From positions 4,685-68,684 of the forward strand of contig UQGS01000007.1 of NCBI GenBank assembly GCA_900540685.1: a stretch of 64,000 bases of DNA, written 5' to 3'. Under the pieces are notes generated by a model, which saw only the letters and a program-made list of their open reading frames with translations, searched no databases and was not told the DNA's origin. Below are positions 52,608 through 61,524 of this stretch, piece by piece. The stretch is from an uncultured Catenibacterium sp. Lineage in GTDB: Bacteria; Bacillota_I; Bacilli_A; Erysipelotrichales; Coprobacillaceae. The stretch's first letter is position 1, and every line of letters starts with the position of its first letter. A program made the position numbers and the translations under genes.

Positions 52608-53426
52608 TTATGATTTTGTAGTGACATAATGTATCAGCTGTGTGATGCATAATACAACGAGATTCACAATCACAATAGAGGCACCTGTAGGGGCTGCATA
52701 GAGATAAGAAATAGATAAACCTATAATAAAACAGATAGATGAAAGGATGGCTGATGAAATGACAACATGCTTGAAATCCTTACAGAAATACATGGATGTA
52801 AGACATGGGAAAATAGTCAAGCTAGAAATCAATAACGCCCCCATCATACGCATACCAAGTACGATAGTCAATGAACAGAGTATCGCAATAATGATATTGT
52901 AGAACTCTACGTTAATGCCTGTACTTTTCGCAAAATCTTCATCAAATGTCAAAGCAAACATCTTATGATAAGAGAATACATAAAGGATAAGTACAACAAT
53001 AGATAAGACAATGCTGATGATCATATCCTGATTATTAAGTGAGAGGATACTACCAAATAAGTAGTTATTAATATCTGTATTGACTCCTTTTGTAAGTGAA
53101 ATAGCCATAATCCCAATGGCGAGTGAACTAGACGATAAGACTGCGATGGCTCCATCGCCATGAATATGATGATTGTTGTTGAGTTTAAGAATAACGACTG
53201 CCGCAATAATCGCAACTGGTACCGCTAAATACAGTGGTGCTACACCAAGTACTGTCGCAATCGCAAAGCTGCCAAACGAGACATGAGATAATCCATCACT
53301 GATCATCGCATTCTTTCGAAGTACAAGATTCACGCCAAGCATGGCTGCACATAATGAAATAAGTAGACCGACCACAAAGGCACGAATAATAAATGTATAG
53401 TTAAACATGTGGAGTAATGTACTCAT
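52608..53426 (-). CDS. metal ABC transporter permease (zinc type)
   Basis: 272 aa, seven to eight membrane segments, ABC-3 family (ZnuB/MntB). The family loop near GDGAIAVLSSSSLAIGIM and the GMRMMGALLISSLTIFP stretch are visible. It forms the membrane channel with the ATPase at 53426-54076 (1-nt stop/start overlap). Zinc is inferred from the His-rich binding protein and Fur-family gene in the same operon. Confidence 0.93.
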   Translation of the reverse strand: MSTLLHMFNYTFIIRAFVVGLLISLCAAMLGVNLVLRKNAMISDGLSHVSFGSFAIATVLGVAPLYLAVPVAIIAAVVILKLNNNHHIHGDGAIAVLSSSSLAIGIMAISLTKGVNTDINNYLFGSILSLNNQDMIISIVLSIVVLILYVFSYHKMFALTFDEDFAKSTGINVEFYNIIIAILCSLTIVLGMRMMGALLISSLTIFPCLTSMYFCKDFKHVVISSAILSSICFIIGLSISYLYAAPTGASIVIVNLVVLCITQLIHYVTTKS

Positions 53427-54076
53427 TATTTTACTTCCTCCATTCTATAGTTATCTTTATCTAAATGAAGAATCTTGTTACCAATGACTTCATCAGATGC
53501 TAAATCATGAGTGATCATAAGAATAGTCAAACCTTTTTGATGAAGTTCTTTTAAAACAGCATAGAATTCTTCTTTAGAATCATAGTCCAAGTTATTAGAA
53601 GGTTCATCTAAGACAAGACATTCTCTTGTAGCACAAAGTGCTCTTGCAAGTAAGACCTTCTGTCTTTGTCCTCCTGATAATTCTCCAAATGATTTGTTTT
53701 TTAGGTCTTCTATATGAAGTGTCTTAAGACATTCTACTGCAAGCTTCTTCTCTTTATTATTAAAGAAAGGGCGATAACCTACTCTATTTAATGCACCTGA
53801 TAAGACGATTTCATATACTGAAGCGGGAAAGTGGCGATCCACCTTCGTTTCCTGAGGCATATAACCTATTTCTCTTTCATTCATATAATATGTAATCTGC
53901 CCCGCCATCGGTTTAATCAAACCAAGCAATCCTTTGATAAGAGTACTTTTACCTGCACCGTTTTGTCCTAATACTGTTATAAAATCACCCTGTTGTATAT
54001 CAAAAGAGAGACCATTGATGACTTCTTGATTATCATAGCCAAGTTTTAAATGATCTACTTTTATAAGTGTCTTCAT
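53426..54076 (-). CDS. metal ABC transporter ATP-binding protein (zinc type)
   Basis: 216 aa. Walker A GQNGAGKST, signature LSGGQRQKVLLARAL, Walker B CLVLDEPSNNLD and switch His in MITHD are complete. It overlaps the binding protein gene by 4 nt (ATGA). Confidence 0.94.
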   Translation of the reverse strand: MKTLIKVDHLKLGYDNQEVINGLSFDIQQGDFITVLGQNGAGKSTLIKGLLGLIKPMAGQITYYMNEREIGYMPQETKVDRHFPASVYEIVLSGALNRVGYRPFFNNKEKKLAVECLKTLHIEDLKNKSFGELSGGQRQKVLLARALCATRECLVLDEPSNNLDYDSKEEFYAVLKELHQKGLTILMITHDLASDEVIGNKILHLDKDNYRMEEVK

Positions 54077-55008
54077 TGAAGTGCCTCCTTTACTGCCTTT
54101 GCGTTTTTACACATGATTGAAACATATGTTTCACCATTATTAAAATCTTCTGCACTCACATTATGCATGCTTTGAATAGTAAGTATCTTTGCACCTGTTT
54201 CTTCAGAAATCGTGCGGGCAATCTGTCCACTGGATAACTCAATCTTAAAGATAACAGGATTGTGGTCTTTCTTCACCTTATCAATCAAGTAAGAAATAGT
54301 AGATGCACTAGGTTCAGTCTGTTCAGAACATCCTGGGAAAGCTGCACTATATGTAAGACCATATTCTTTCGCAAAATAAAGTAAAGGGAAACGATCTCCT
54401 ACAACTATGTCTTTTCTTTTCGCATTATTAACTATTTCCTTTATTGAAGAATCAACAGATGCAATCTGTTTAATATAACTTTCCGCATTCTTATTAAACC
54501 TTGATGCATGATTTTTATCTAAAGCACACATTCTCTTATTTAAGCTTGAAACAATCTCCATCGCGTTTTTAGGACTTGTCCAGACATGTTCATCATATTC
54601 TTCTTCATGTTCATCATGTTCTTCATGCTTTTCTTCTTCCATCCCTTCGACATGTTCTTCATGTTGAAGATGAGAAACAAGATCTAGCATCTTTACAATT
54701 CTATTAGGATCCATATCAGAAAGTAGGCTATCCACCCATTCATCTGATTCTCCACCTACATAAAAGAAAAAGTCACTCTCTTTAATCGCAATCATATCCT
54801 GTGGAGTTGGTTCATAGGAATGAGAATCCATTCCTGGTTGAATCAACATCTTTATAGAAATATCCGGATCATTTTGAGTGATTGCACGGACAAAATCATA
54901 ACAAGGGAAATTAGTAACCACGACATTAAAGGATTTCTTTTTAGTCTGTGTTGTACATCCTGTCATCAACAATAGAGAGAGAATAAATAAACCTATTTTT
55001 TTAAGCAT
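54073..55008 (-). CDS. metal-binding lipoprotein of the zinc-type ABC transporter
   Basis: 311 aa, cluster A-I solute-binding protein. The signal peptide ends in a lipobox LLMTGC (Cys 18). A His/Glu-rich loop (about 116-140, HEEH...HEEHDEHEEEYDEH) marks zinc transporters. Ligand candidates are His in HSYEPTPQD and EHVWTSP. Where many family members have His (HxAF.Y), this protein has Asp in VGDRFPLLYFAKEYG, with FPGCSEQTEPSA after it. It overlaps the regulator gene by 8 nt. Confidence 0.92.
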   Translation of the reverse strand: MLKKIGLFILSLLLMTGCTTQTKKKSFNVVVTNFPCYDFVRAITQNDPDISIKMLIQPGMDSHSYEPTPQDMIAIKESDFFFYVGGESDEWVDSLLSDMDPNRIVKMLDLVSHLQHEEHVEGMEEEKHEEHDEHEEEYDEHVWTSPKNAMEIVSSLNKRMCALDKNHASRFNKNAESYIKQIASVDSSIKEIVNNAKRKDIVVGDRFPLLYFAKEYGLTYSAAFPGCSEQTEPSASTISYLIDKVKKDHNPVIFKIELSSGQIARTISEETGAKILTIQSMHNVSAEDFNNGETYVSIMCKNAKAVKEALQ

Positions 55009-55411
55009 GTATAGCCTCCCTGCAGTCTCTACATAAACCGACTATTGTAGAATCCTTACAGTCAATTTCAAAGCCATGATCTTCTAATAAATGCATACGG
55101 ATTGTATCCATAAAATCACATTCTAGATGTGCAATCTTTCCACATCTCTTACATAATAGATGAAGATGGTGATTGCATGTTTCTTCTCTGGCATATTGGT
55201 AGTAGACACTATCTTCTCCTGAAAGAGTATGTTTCTGTAGTACACCCTGTTGTGATAATTTATCTAGATTACGATATACCGTAACAAGATTTACATTTAA
55301 TCCCTGTTCAACCAATGCCTGATAAATATCCTTAGCACACAAGCGATGATCTTCATTTTTCTTCATATATTCAATAATACAGTCCTTGTATTTAGTACGA
55401 TATTGTTTCAT
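55001..55411 (-). CDS. Fur-family metalloregulator (Zur-like)
   Basis: 136 aa. Winged helix with DIYQALVEQGLNVNLVTVYRNLDKL, metal site HHLHLLCKRCGKIAHLEC and a second CxxC (CRDC) for structural zinc. The ATG at 55411 follows AGGAGG; a 34-residue upstream extension would run through the promoter and is rejected. First gene of the zinc ABC operon, with two perfect 17-bp palindromes at its promoter, so autoregulation is expected. Zur is preferred over Fur or PerR from context. Confidence 0.9.
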   Translation of the reverse strand: MKQYRTKYKDCIIEYMKKNEDHRLCAKDIYQALVEQGLNVNLVTVYRNLDKLSQQGVLQKHTLSGEDSVYYQYAREETCNHHLHLLCKRCGKIAHLECDFMDTIRMHLLEDHGFEIDCKDSTIVGLCRDCREAIHA

Positions 55412-55423
55412 AGAATACCTCCT

Positions 55424-55440
55424 ATGCAAATGATTTGCAT
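55424..55440. promoter_or_regulatory. Zur-type operator 1
   Basis: ATGCAAATGATTTGCAT, a perfect 8-1-8 palindrome with the 7-1-7 architecture of Fur-family boxes (TGCAAAT-G-ATTTGCA). It lies directly downstream of the -10, covering the expected start site. Confidence 0.75.
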
Positions 55441-55445
55441 ATTGT

Positions 55446-55473
55446 ATTATAATGATTCTCATTCCTATGTCAA
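55446..55473 (-). promoter_or_regulatory. promoter of the Zur-zinc ABC operon
   Basis: Minus-strand -35 TTGACA (55468-55473), a 16-nt spacer and -10 TATAAT (55446-55451). The spacer contains GAGAATCATT, itself Fur-box-like, and the promoter is framed by the two palindromes. Confidence 0.85.
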
Positions 55474-55478
55474 TGAAT

Positions 55479-55495
55479 ATGCAAATGATTTGCAT
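55479..55495. promoter_or_regulatory. Zur-type operator 2
   Basis: Second exact copy of the 17-bp palindrome, just upstream of the -35 and 55 bp from copy 1. Confidence 0.75.
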
Positions 55496-55503
55496 ATAAT
55501 AAA

Positions 55504-55529
55504 AAAGAAGCAAACTAATCTGCTTCTTT
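55504..55529 (-). terminator. terminator after the aminotransferase
   Basis: 9-bp stem AAAGAAGCA/TGCTTCTTT followed by T on the minus strand, overlapping the stop. It separates the arginine-type operon from the zinc operon. Confidence 0.85.
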
Positions 55530-56633
55530 AATATGCGAATGAATCCAGGAAGAGAATGTATCTAACCCTTCCTTGATTATTTTTGAATCGGAAGTAAATC
55601 CAAAGCGTAAATGGTATTCCTTATTAAATGCCATACCTGGCACAAAGAATACACCTGTGTCATTCTGTAATGTCTCACATAATTCTTTTGAGGGCATATC
55701 AAATAAATAATGTAAGAAACATACAGTACCATCTTCTGGTATGACACATTCTACTAATTCTTCTTTTTCAAGCCATTCTTTTAATATTCTCTTGTTTTCA
55801 AGAATGATATCTCTACTTCTATCAAGTATAAGATCTTTATGTTGTAATACAACTGTAGCCAAATAATCATTCCATGGACCAGTAGAGATAATTGTATAAT
55901 CTCTTCTAAAATTGATTTCATCAATGAGTTCTTTAGGTCCCTTGATCCATCCTAGTCTTAGTCCTGCAAAAGAATAAACCTTAGATAAAGAGGCTGTCGC
56001 AATACCTAATTCATACATATCAGAAATACTATCACATAGAGTATTATTCATACCACGATAGATTTCATCGACAAGAATATAAATAGAATGACTTCTAGCA
56101 AGCTCAATTAATTCTTCCATCAATGATTGTTTAATAACAGTACCAGTAGGATTATTTGGACTATTTAATATAAACATCTTTGTTTCAGGTTTAATAAGCT
56201 TCTTAAAGTCTTCAATAACAGGTTCCCAGTTATTGGTTTCATCAAGTTCTACTAGATCATAATCACATCCTAAAGATGCAGGATAAGAATAGAACTGTTC
56301 ATAGGATGGTGTTAATGCAATGATATGGTCTCCTTTATTAAGTAAAGTATCCATGACATGCTCATTAGCATTAATCGCACCATGCGCTACTGCAATATTA
56401 TCTCTAGTACCTGTCTTATATAAAGAAAGAATCGCATCTTTTAAAGAATCAGAGCCTGTAATAGGTCCATAATCCATACGCATATGCATAAGATCTCCCA
56501 TAAGATCTTTATGAATTAAAGATTCTAATTCATGAATGGACATATCTGATACACATGTATCAGCTAAATTGTATTGACAATTTTGTTCATGGTTCGTCAT
56601 CCATGTTTCTACATCAAATTCCTTTAAATACAC
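55515..56633 (-). CDS. PLP-dependent aminotransferase, class I/II
   Basis: 372 aa, fold type I. PLP-binding features: NSPNNPTGT, VDEIYRG, and the Schiff-base Lys in SLSKVYSFAGLRLGW; the carboxylate-binding Arg is in HLRFGF. The N-terminus (LADTCVSDMSIHELESL) is that of a Bacillota subgroup often labelled capreomycidine synthase-like, a label I do not adopt. Last gene of the polar amino acid ABC operon under an Arg-reading T-box, so an arginine-linked substrate is plausible but unproven. Confidence 0.85.
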   Translation of the reverse strand: MYLKEFDVETWMTNHEQNCQYNLADTCVSDMSIHELESLIHKDLMGDLMHMRMDYGPITGSDSLKDAILSLYKTGTRDNIAVAHGAINANEHVMDTLLNKGDHIIALTPSYEQFYSYPASLGCDYDLVELDETNNWEPVIEDFKKLIKPETKMFILNSPNNPTGTVIKQSLMEELIELARSHSIYILVDEIYRGMNNTLCDSISDMYELGIATASLSKVYSFAGLRLGWIKGPKELIDEINFRRDYTIISTGPWNDYLATVVLQHKDLILDRSRDIILENKRILKEWLEKEELVECVIPEDGTVCFLHYLFDMPSKELCETLQNDTGVFFVPGMAFNKEYHLRFGFTSDSKIIKEGLDTFSSWIHSHIKEAD

Positions 56634-56654
56634 GTCTTCTTTCTCCTTTATCTA

Positions 56655-57395
56655 TTAATGCATAACTTTAGATAAGAAATCTTTCGCTCTATCACTTTCT
56701 GGATGAGAGAAGAAAGTTTCTGAATCATTTTCTTCTACAATCTTTCCGTTTTCTAAGAAGATAACACGATCTGCAACAGTTCTAGCAAATCCCATTTCAT
56801 GAGTCACGACCATCATAGTCATACCCTGTTTAGCAAGATCCTGCATAACTTCTAATACTTCAATAACCATTTCTGGGTCTAATGCACTTGTAGGTTCATC
56901 AAATAGCATCACTTCTGGATTTAAGCAAAGAGATCTCGCAATGGCTACTCTCTGTTTCTGACCACCAGATAACTTATTTGGATAAGTATCCTTCTTATCT
57001 TCAAGACCTACCTTCTGTAAGTACTTGATAGCTACAGCATTGGCTTCTTCTTCAGTCATACCCATTACCTTAAGTGGTGCAAGTGTTAAGTTTTCTAATA
57101 CAGTCATATTAGGGAATAAGTTGAAGTGCTGGAATACAAATCCCATTTTACTTCTTAACTTATTATATTCAGATGTACCTTCTTTTAAAGGTGTACCATC
57201 AATATAAATAGTTCCTTCTTCAGGTTTTTCTAAGTGATCAATACATCTAAGCACTGTACTTTTACCACTACCTGAAGGTCCAATTAAGCAGACAATTTCA
57301 CCCTTCTTTAAAGTAAGAGATACATCGTCTACAGCCTTTAATTTACCAAATTTTTTTGTAATGTGATCCACCTGGATCATGATATCGTTAGTCAC
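56655..57395 (-). CDS. polar amino acid ABC transporter ATP-binding protein
   Basis: 246 aa. Walker A GPSGSGKST, signature LSGGQKQRVAIARSL, Walker B VMLFDEPTSALDP and the switch motif VVTHEMGFA match the GlnQ/HisP/ArtP family. It overlaps the permease gene by 8 nt. Confidence 0.95.
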   Translation of the reverse strand: MTNDIMIQVDHITKKFGKLKAVDDVSLTLKKGEIVCLIGPSGSGKSTVLRCIDHLEKPEEGTIYIDGTPLKEGTSEYNKLRSKMGFVFQHFNLFPNMTVLENLTLAPLKVMGMTEEEANAVAIKYLQKVGLEDKKDTYPNKLSGGQKQRVAIARSLCLNPEVMLFDEPTSALDPEMVIEVLEVMQDLAKQGMTMMVVTHEMGFARTVADRVIFLENGKIVEENDSETFFSHPESDRAKDFLSKVMH

Positions 57396-58077
57396 TGACA
57401 GCTAATCTCCCTTCTACATATCTTGCGATGGCTGAAATACAAAGTGTCATTACTAAATAAATAGCACCTGTTGCAGTTAAAGGTACAAGATAGTTAAATG
57501 TATTGGCACCAATAACACTTGCAGTGGCAAGTAATTCTACTGCACCAATTGTGAAAATAAGTGATGAGTCCTTAATTAATGTAATAAATTCACTAATTAG
57601 AGGTGGAATGATACGTTTAAATGCCTGTGGTAAGATAACATAGCGCATAGTCTGAACATAGTTTAAACCAATTGTTTCACACGCTTCCCATTGACCTTTA
57701 TCAACACCTAGAATACCAGATCTGATTAATTCTACCTGATAAGCCCCACTATTTAAGCTCATCGCAATTAAACCACATACATATGGATCAGCCTGGAATC
57801 TCTGTCCTGTAATAGACTGAACAACAGTAGGTACTGCAAGGTATAAGAACATGATCTGTAATAGCATTGGTGTACCACGGAAGATTTCTACATAAACATT
57901 ACCAATGGCTCTTAATACAAAATGTTTAGAAAGTTTTAAAGCCGCACCGATAATTCCAAGAATAACACCGAAGAACAAAGCCCCTATTGCAAGTAATAGA
58001 GAGTACTTTGCCCCAGTGAAAATCATGAATTGAATATTAGACGGCGTAAGAATATCCATAATTGTTTTCATTCGCAT
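57388..58077 (-). CDS. polar amino acid ABC transporter permease
   Basis: 229 aa, about five membrane segments, HisM/ArtM type. The EAA loop is visible as GQWEACETIGLNYVQTMRYVILPQ with conserved Gly. It probably acts as a homodimer since only one permease gene is present. It lies 64 nt after the binding protein gene, past an attenuator hairpin. Confidence 0.95.
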   Translation of the reverse strand: MRMKTIMDILTPSNIQFMIFTGAKYSLLLAIGALFFGVILGIIGAALKLSKHFVLRAIGNVYVEIFRGTPMLLQIMFLYLAVPTVVQSITGQRFQADPYVCGLIAMSLNSGAYQVELIRSGILGVDKGQWEACETIGLNYVQTMRYVILPQAFKRIIPPLISEFITLIKDSSLIFTIGAVELLATASVIGANTFNYLVPLTATGAIYLVMTLCISAIARYVEGRLAVSD

Positions 58078-58100
58078 TGACTCCTTAATAATAAAAAATT

Positions 58101-58127
58101 AAGTGCAGACAGAACATGTCTGCACTT
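58101..58127 (-). terminator. attenuator between binding protein and permease
   Basis: Perfect 11-bp stem AAGTGCAGACA/TGTCTGCACTT with a 5-nt loop, followed by AATTTTTT on the minus strand. Its position suggests extra binding-protein mRNA relative to the membrane components. Confidence 0.75.
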
Positions 58128-58141
58128 ATGTGATTAATAAA

Positions 58142-58885
58142 TTAGCAACCCCATTTAGTTTTTAATTCGTTGTATTTATCAGATTTAACGAATTCATCAA
58201 CTGCTTTGTTGACATCCTTCATTAACTTGTCGTTACCCTTTTTAGTGATGATCATGTTTTCTTCTTTGATTAATGGTTCATCAATCATCTTTAAACCAGC
58301 ATTCTTAGCATAGTTTTCAGCAACTGCACCATCAAGAACAACTGCATCTAATCCACCAGATTTTAAAGTTTCTACTAAGATCTTAGCATCTTTAACTGTA
58401 GTTACTTGAGCACCCTTAACACTCTTAGCAGCATCTACACCAGTTGCACCTAACTGAGCACCAATCTTCTTACCTTCAAGATCAGATACTTTTGAGAAAG
58501 TAGAATCACCTTTTACTAAAGCAATCTGTTCAGAAGTGTTGTATGCATGAGACCAAAGAATGTTTTTCCAATCCTTATGATAAGTGAAACCAGAGATACC
58601 TAAATCAACCTGATCAGAAGTGATTGAAGATGAAATAGCATCAAAGCTTAAAGCTTTGAACTTATAAGAATAGTTACCACCATTCTTGTTCATGATCTTA
58701 ACTAATTCCTTAGTCATATCAATATCAAATCCAACCATTTCTTTCTTGTTGTTGTAAGATTCATATGGTGGATAGTCTGGAGATACTCCAATTAATAATT
58801 CAGTTTTACCATTAGATGATGATCCACAACCAGTCATTCCAACAGCAAGTAACATAACTAATACTACGCTTAATAATTTTTTCAT
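58142..58885 (-). CDS. polar amino acid ABC transporter substrate-binding lipoprotein
   Basis: 247 aa. Signal peptide with lipobox (AVGMTGC, Cys 20), then the family-3 solute-binding pattern: GVSPDYPPYESYN, GFDIDMTKELVKIMNKNG, DLGISGFTYHKDW, GAQLGATGVDAAK. The ligand side chain cannot be read from motifs, but the T-box upstream reads CGC, so arginine is the best guess. First gene of the binding protein-permease-ATPase-aminotransferase operon. Confidence 0.92.
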   Translation of the reverse strand: MKKLLSVVLVMLLAVGMTGCGSSSNGKTELLIGVSPDYPPYESYNNKKEMVGFDIDMTKELVKIMNKNGGNYSYKFKALSFDAISSSITSDQVDLGISGFTYHKDWKNILWSHAYNTSEQIALVKGDSTFSKVSDLEGKKIGAQLGATGVDAAKSVKGAQVTTVKDAKILVETLKSGGLDAVVLDGAVAENYAKNAGLKMIDEPLIKEENMIITKKGNDKLMKDVNKAVDEFVKSDKYNELKTKWGC

Positions 58886-58914
58886 AAATATGCCCTTCCT
58901 TTTTTTAATCTTAA

Positions 58915-59186
58915 GAAAACAAAAACGCCTCTTGCTTTCGCAAGAGACGTCAATTAACGCGGTACCACTCTTCTTGATTTATTCCTAAATCCTCTCTTAT
59001 CCTTAAGGCGGAATACCGATAATCCTATGTATTCAGATTATCCTCTCAAAAGTGCGGTTCATTCAACCTTCCATGCTGATCTCTCACCTACATCAGCTCG
59101 CTGAGATTTCCAGTTAAACTACTCTCTTTGTCATTGAGTTTTCTTATGTATGTGTCTTATTATAATCAGACGATTTTAATTGTCAA
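58915..59186 (-). ncRNA. T-box riboswitch, arginine (specifier CGC)
   Basis: Promoter -35 TTGACA (59181-59186), 16-nt spacer, TATAAT (59159-59164). The core AGAGTGGTACCGCG is near 58958-58971. The terminator stem ACGTCTCTTGC, loop GAAA, GCAAGAGGCGT is followed by T5. In the register shared with the Val and Tyr T-boxes (specifier, one nucleotide, CTTTTGAG) the codon is CGC (Arg) at 59054-59056. It controls the ABC transporter operon. Confidence 0.9.
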
Positions 59187-59269
59187 CAAGAAAAATGATA
59201 TTTTTCATATTTTTATGTAAAAACAACATTTTCTATATATTTTTATGTTAATCGCAAACTTTAAATAAT

Positions 59270-59512
59270 TTATTTCACAAATGAGTGTATTTTATGAAAA
59301 ACTTTATACATAAAATCAATTGGTTTTTCATATTGAGATAAGATCATCTGGATGTTTTCTAAGTCTTCATCCTTCTCTTTTAATGCTTCAATCCACTTTA
59401 ATGATGCTTCATGGAACTGATCAATCATTGTATAAGCATAAATCAATTTATAAGAAACAAATATTAATAATCCGCTCGCACATAAACAAAGAGCAGATAA
59501 GAATAATTTCAT
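59270..59512 (-). CDS. small membrane protein of unknown function
   Basis: 80 aa. One N-terminal membrane segment (about 4-28) and a charged helical C-terminus (WIEALKEKDEDLENIQMIL). No family recognised. A -10 TATAAT lies about 25 nt upstream. It sits between htpG and the arginine T-box. Confidence 0.6.
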   Translation of the reverse strand: MKLFLSALCLCASGLLIFVSYKLIYAYTMIDQFHEASLKWIEALKEKDEDLENIQMILSQYEKPIDFMYKVFHKIHSFVK

Positions 59513-59554
59513 AAAAATCCCTCTTTTCTGCTCTCATTATATCAAATCGAATTG

Positions 59555-61450
59555 TTATTTAGAAGCCTCAATCATAAGCTTTGTGATCTTGTTAGAGAAA
59601 TCTACAGGATCATCAATAGAGAATCCAGCAATTAATAGTGCCTGATCAAATAGAATTGATGCATATTCATCAATCTTTACAGGTTCTTTTTCATAAACAG
59701 ACTGTAATGATTTAAATAAATCATGATCTGGGTTGATTTCAAGAATTCTTCCTGCTTTCACACCCTGTGCATCTGGCATCTGATTTAATACCTTTTCCAT
59801 TTCAAATGAAACACCATCACCACTTGCTAGACATACTGGATGAGATTTTAATCTATGAGATAACTTGACATCCTGTACCTTATCACCTAAAGCCTTTTTA
59901 ACGATTTCAAGTAATGGTTTGTTGTCTTCAGTCTTCTGTTCTAGTTCTTTCTTTTCATCTTCTGTTTCTAAGTCTAAATCACCCTGAGTAACATTCTTGA
60001 ATGTCTTAGAATCATAGTCTCTCATCATCTGTAAGCAGAATTCATCGACATTATCAGTCATATAAAGAACATCATAACCTTTAGATTTAACAGCTTCTAC
60101 CTGTGGTAATAAATCACATTTTTCTACTGTTTCACCAGAAGCATAATAGATTTCCTTCTGATCTTCAGGCATGGCATCTACATATTCCTTTAATGTGATA
60201 AGTTCTTTCTTATCAGAAGAATAGAACATCAATAAATCCTGAAGTTTATCCTTCATCATTCCATAGCTATTATAAATACCAAACTTCAACTGCATACCAA
60301 AGTTCTTAAAGAATGTAATATATTCATCACGGTCATTCTTCAACATCTTTTCAAGTTCAGTCTGAATACGTTTTTCAATCTTGTTTGCGATAACTTTCAT
60401 CTTTCTATCATGCTGCAACATTTCACGAGAGATGTTTAAGTTTAGATCCTGTGAATCTACAAGACCTTTCACAAATCTGAAGTGTTCAGGTACTAAATCT
60501 TCTGCATGATCCATTATGAAGACACCACGTGAATAAAGCTGTAAGCCTTTCTTATAATCCTGTGAATAATAGTTCATAGGAGTTCTAGAAGGGATGAATA
60601 ATAATGATGTATAAGAAACAGCACCTTCTACAGTATTATGCATTACTCTCTGAGGAGCTTCAAAATCATTGAATTTAGACTTGTAGAATTCATCATATTC
60701 TTCTTTAGTGATATCCTTCTTCTGACGTTTCCATAAAGGAACCTGTGAGTTTAAAGTCTTGTTTTCTACAACATCTTCATATTCATCACTGTCTTCTTTC
60801 TTTCTAGAAGTAGTGACATCCATCTTGATTGGGTAATGAACATAGTCTGAATATTTCTTAACAAGTCTTTCAATTTCATACTGATCAAGATACTTGCTGT
60901 AATCTTCTTCCTCTGTATCCTTCTTTAAATGAAGAATGATTGTCGTACCATGTTCTGCTTTTTCTACTTCTTCAACAGTATAGCCATCACTTGTATCACT
61001 CTTCCATAAATAGCCTTTATCCTCACCATATTTCTTAGAATAAACTTCTACTTCATCAGCTACCATGAAAGCACTATAGAAACCTACACCGAACTGACCG
61101 ATGATATCAACATCACTGACACCTTTTTCTAGGGCATTCTTGAATTCATAAGAACCAGAATTTGCGATAGTACCTAAATGTTCTTCTAGTTCTTCCTTAT
61201 TCATACCGATACCTTCATCAGCAATTGTAAGGGTTCTGTTTTCCTTATCTACAATAAGATTGATTGCCATATCTTCTCTTGAGAAACCACTAATATTTTC
61301 CTGTAATGCTTTATAGTAAAGCTTATCGCTTGCATCACTGGCATTTGAAATCAATTCTCTTAAGAAGATTTCCTTATGAGTATAAATAGAATTAATCATT
61401 AAATCGAGTAGTCTTTTAGACTCTGCTTTAAATTCTTTCTTATCTGACAT
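59555..61450 (-). CDS. htpG: chaperone HtpG (Hsp90)
   Basis: 631 aa. GHKL ATPase motifs: ELISNASDASDKL, ADEGIGMN, GQFGVGFYSAF, GTTIILHLK. Middle and dimerisation domains follow in full. The ATG at 61450 follows AAGGAG; a 7-residue extension is rejected. Two CIRCE-like repeats flank its promoter, implying HrcA control. Confidence 0.97.
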   Translation of the reverse strand: MSDKKEFKAESKRLLDLMINSIYTHKEIFLRELISNASDASDKLYYKALQENISGFSREDMAINLIVDKENRTLTIADEGIGMNKEELEEHLGTIANSGSYEFKNALEKGVSDVDIIGQFGVGFYSAFMVADEVEVYSKKYGEDKGYLWKSDTSDGYTVEEVEKAEHGTTIILHLKKDTEEEDYSKYLDQYEIERLVKKYSDYVHYPIKMDVTTSRKKEDSDEYEDVVENKTLNSQVPLWKRQKKDITKEEYDEFYKSKFNDFEAPQRVMHNTVEGAVSYTSLLFIPSRTPMNYYSQDYKKGLQLYSRGVFIMDHAEDLVPEHFRFVKGLVDSQDLNLNISREMLQHDRKMKVIANKIEKRIQTELEKMLKNDRDEYITFFKNFGMQLKFGIYNSYGMMKDKLQDLLMFYSSDKKELITLKEYVDAMPEDQKEIYYASGETVEKCDLLPQVEAVKSKGYDVLYMTDNVDEFCLQMMRDYDSKTFKNVTQGDLDLETEDEKKELEQKTEDNKPLLEIVKKALGDKVQDVKLSHRLKSHPVCLASGDGVSFEMEKVLNQMPDAQGVKAGRILEINPDHDLFKSLQSVYEKEPVKIDEYASILFDQALLIAGFSIDDPVDFSNKITKLMIEASK

Positions 61451-61464
61451 TTTTTTACGCTCCT

Positions 61465-61491
61465 TTAGCACTCTAGTATTTTAAATGCTAA
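61465..61491. promoter_or_regulatory. CIRCE-like operator, downstream copy
   Basis: TTAGCACTC, 9 nt, AAATGCTAA: one half is perfect, the other has two changes from GAGTGCTAA. It lies between the -10 and the htpG start codon. Confidence 0.75.
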
Positions 61492-61495
61492 AGAC

Positions 61496-61524
61496 AGTAT
61501 ACACACCTTTCTTAGCATTGTCAA
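61496..61524 (-). promoter_or_regulatory. promoter of htpG
   Basis: Minus-strand -35 TTGACA (61519-61524), a 17-nt spacer and -10 TATACT (61496-61501), sandwiched between two CIRCE-like repeats. Confidence 0.85.

Noticed and set aside
55412..55513. 34-residue N-terminal extension of the Fur-family regulator
   Set aside because: It would be encoded by the promoter and operator palindromes; the ATG with AGGAGG at 55411 gives a normal family length.
58915..59150. tRNA genes in the long structured leaders
   Set aside because: The conserved GGTACCGCG and stem-I elements, the terminator and downstream gene identities fit T-boxes; no cloverleaf or GTTCGA T-loop with acceptor pairing is seen.
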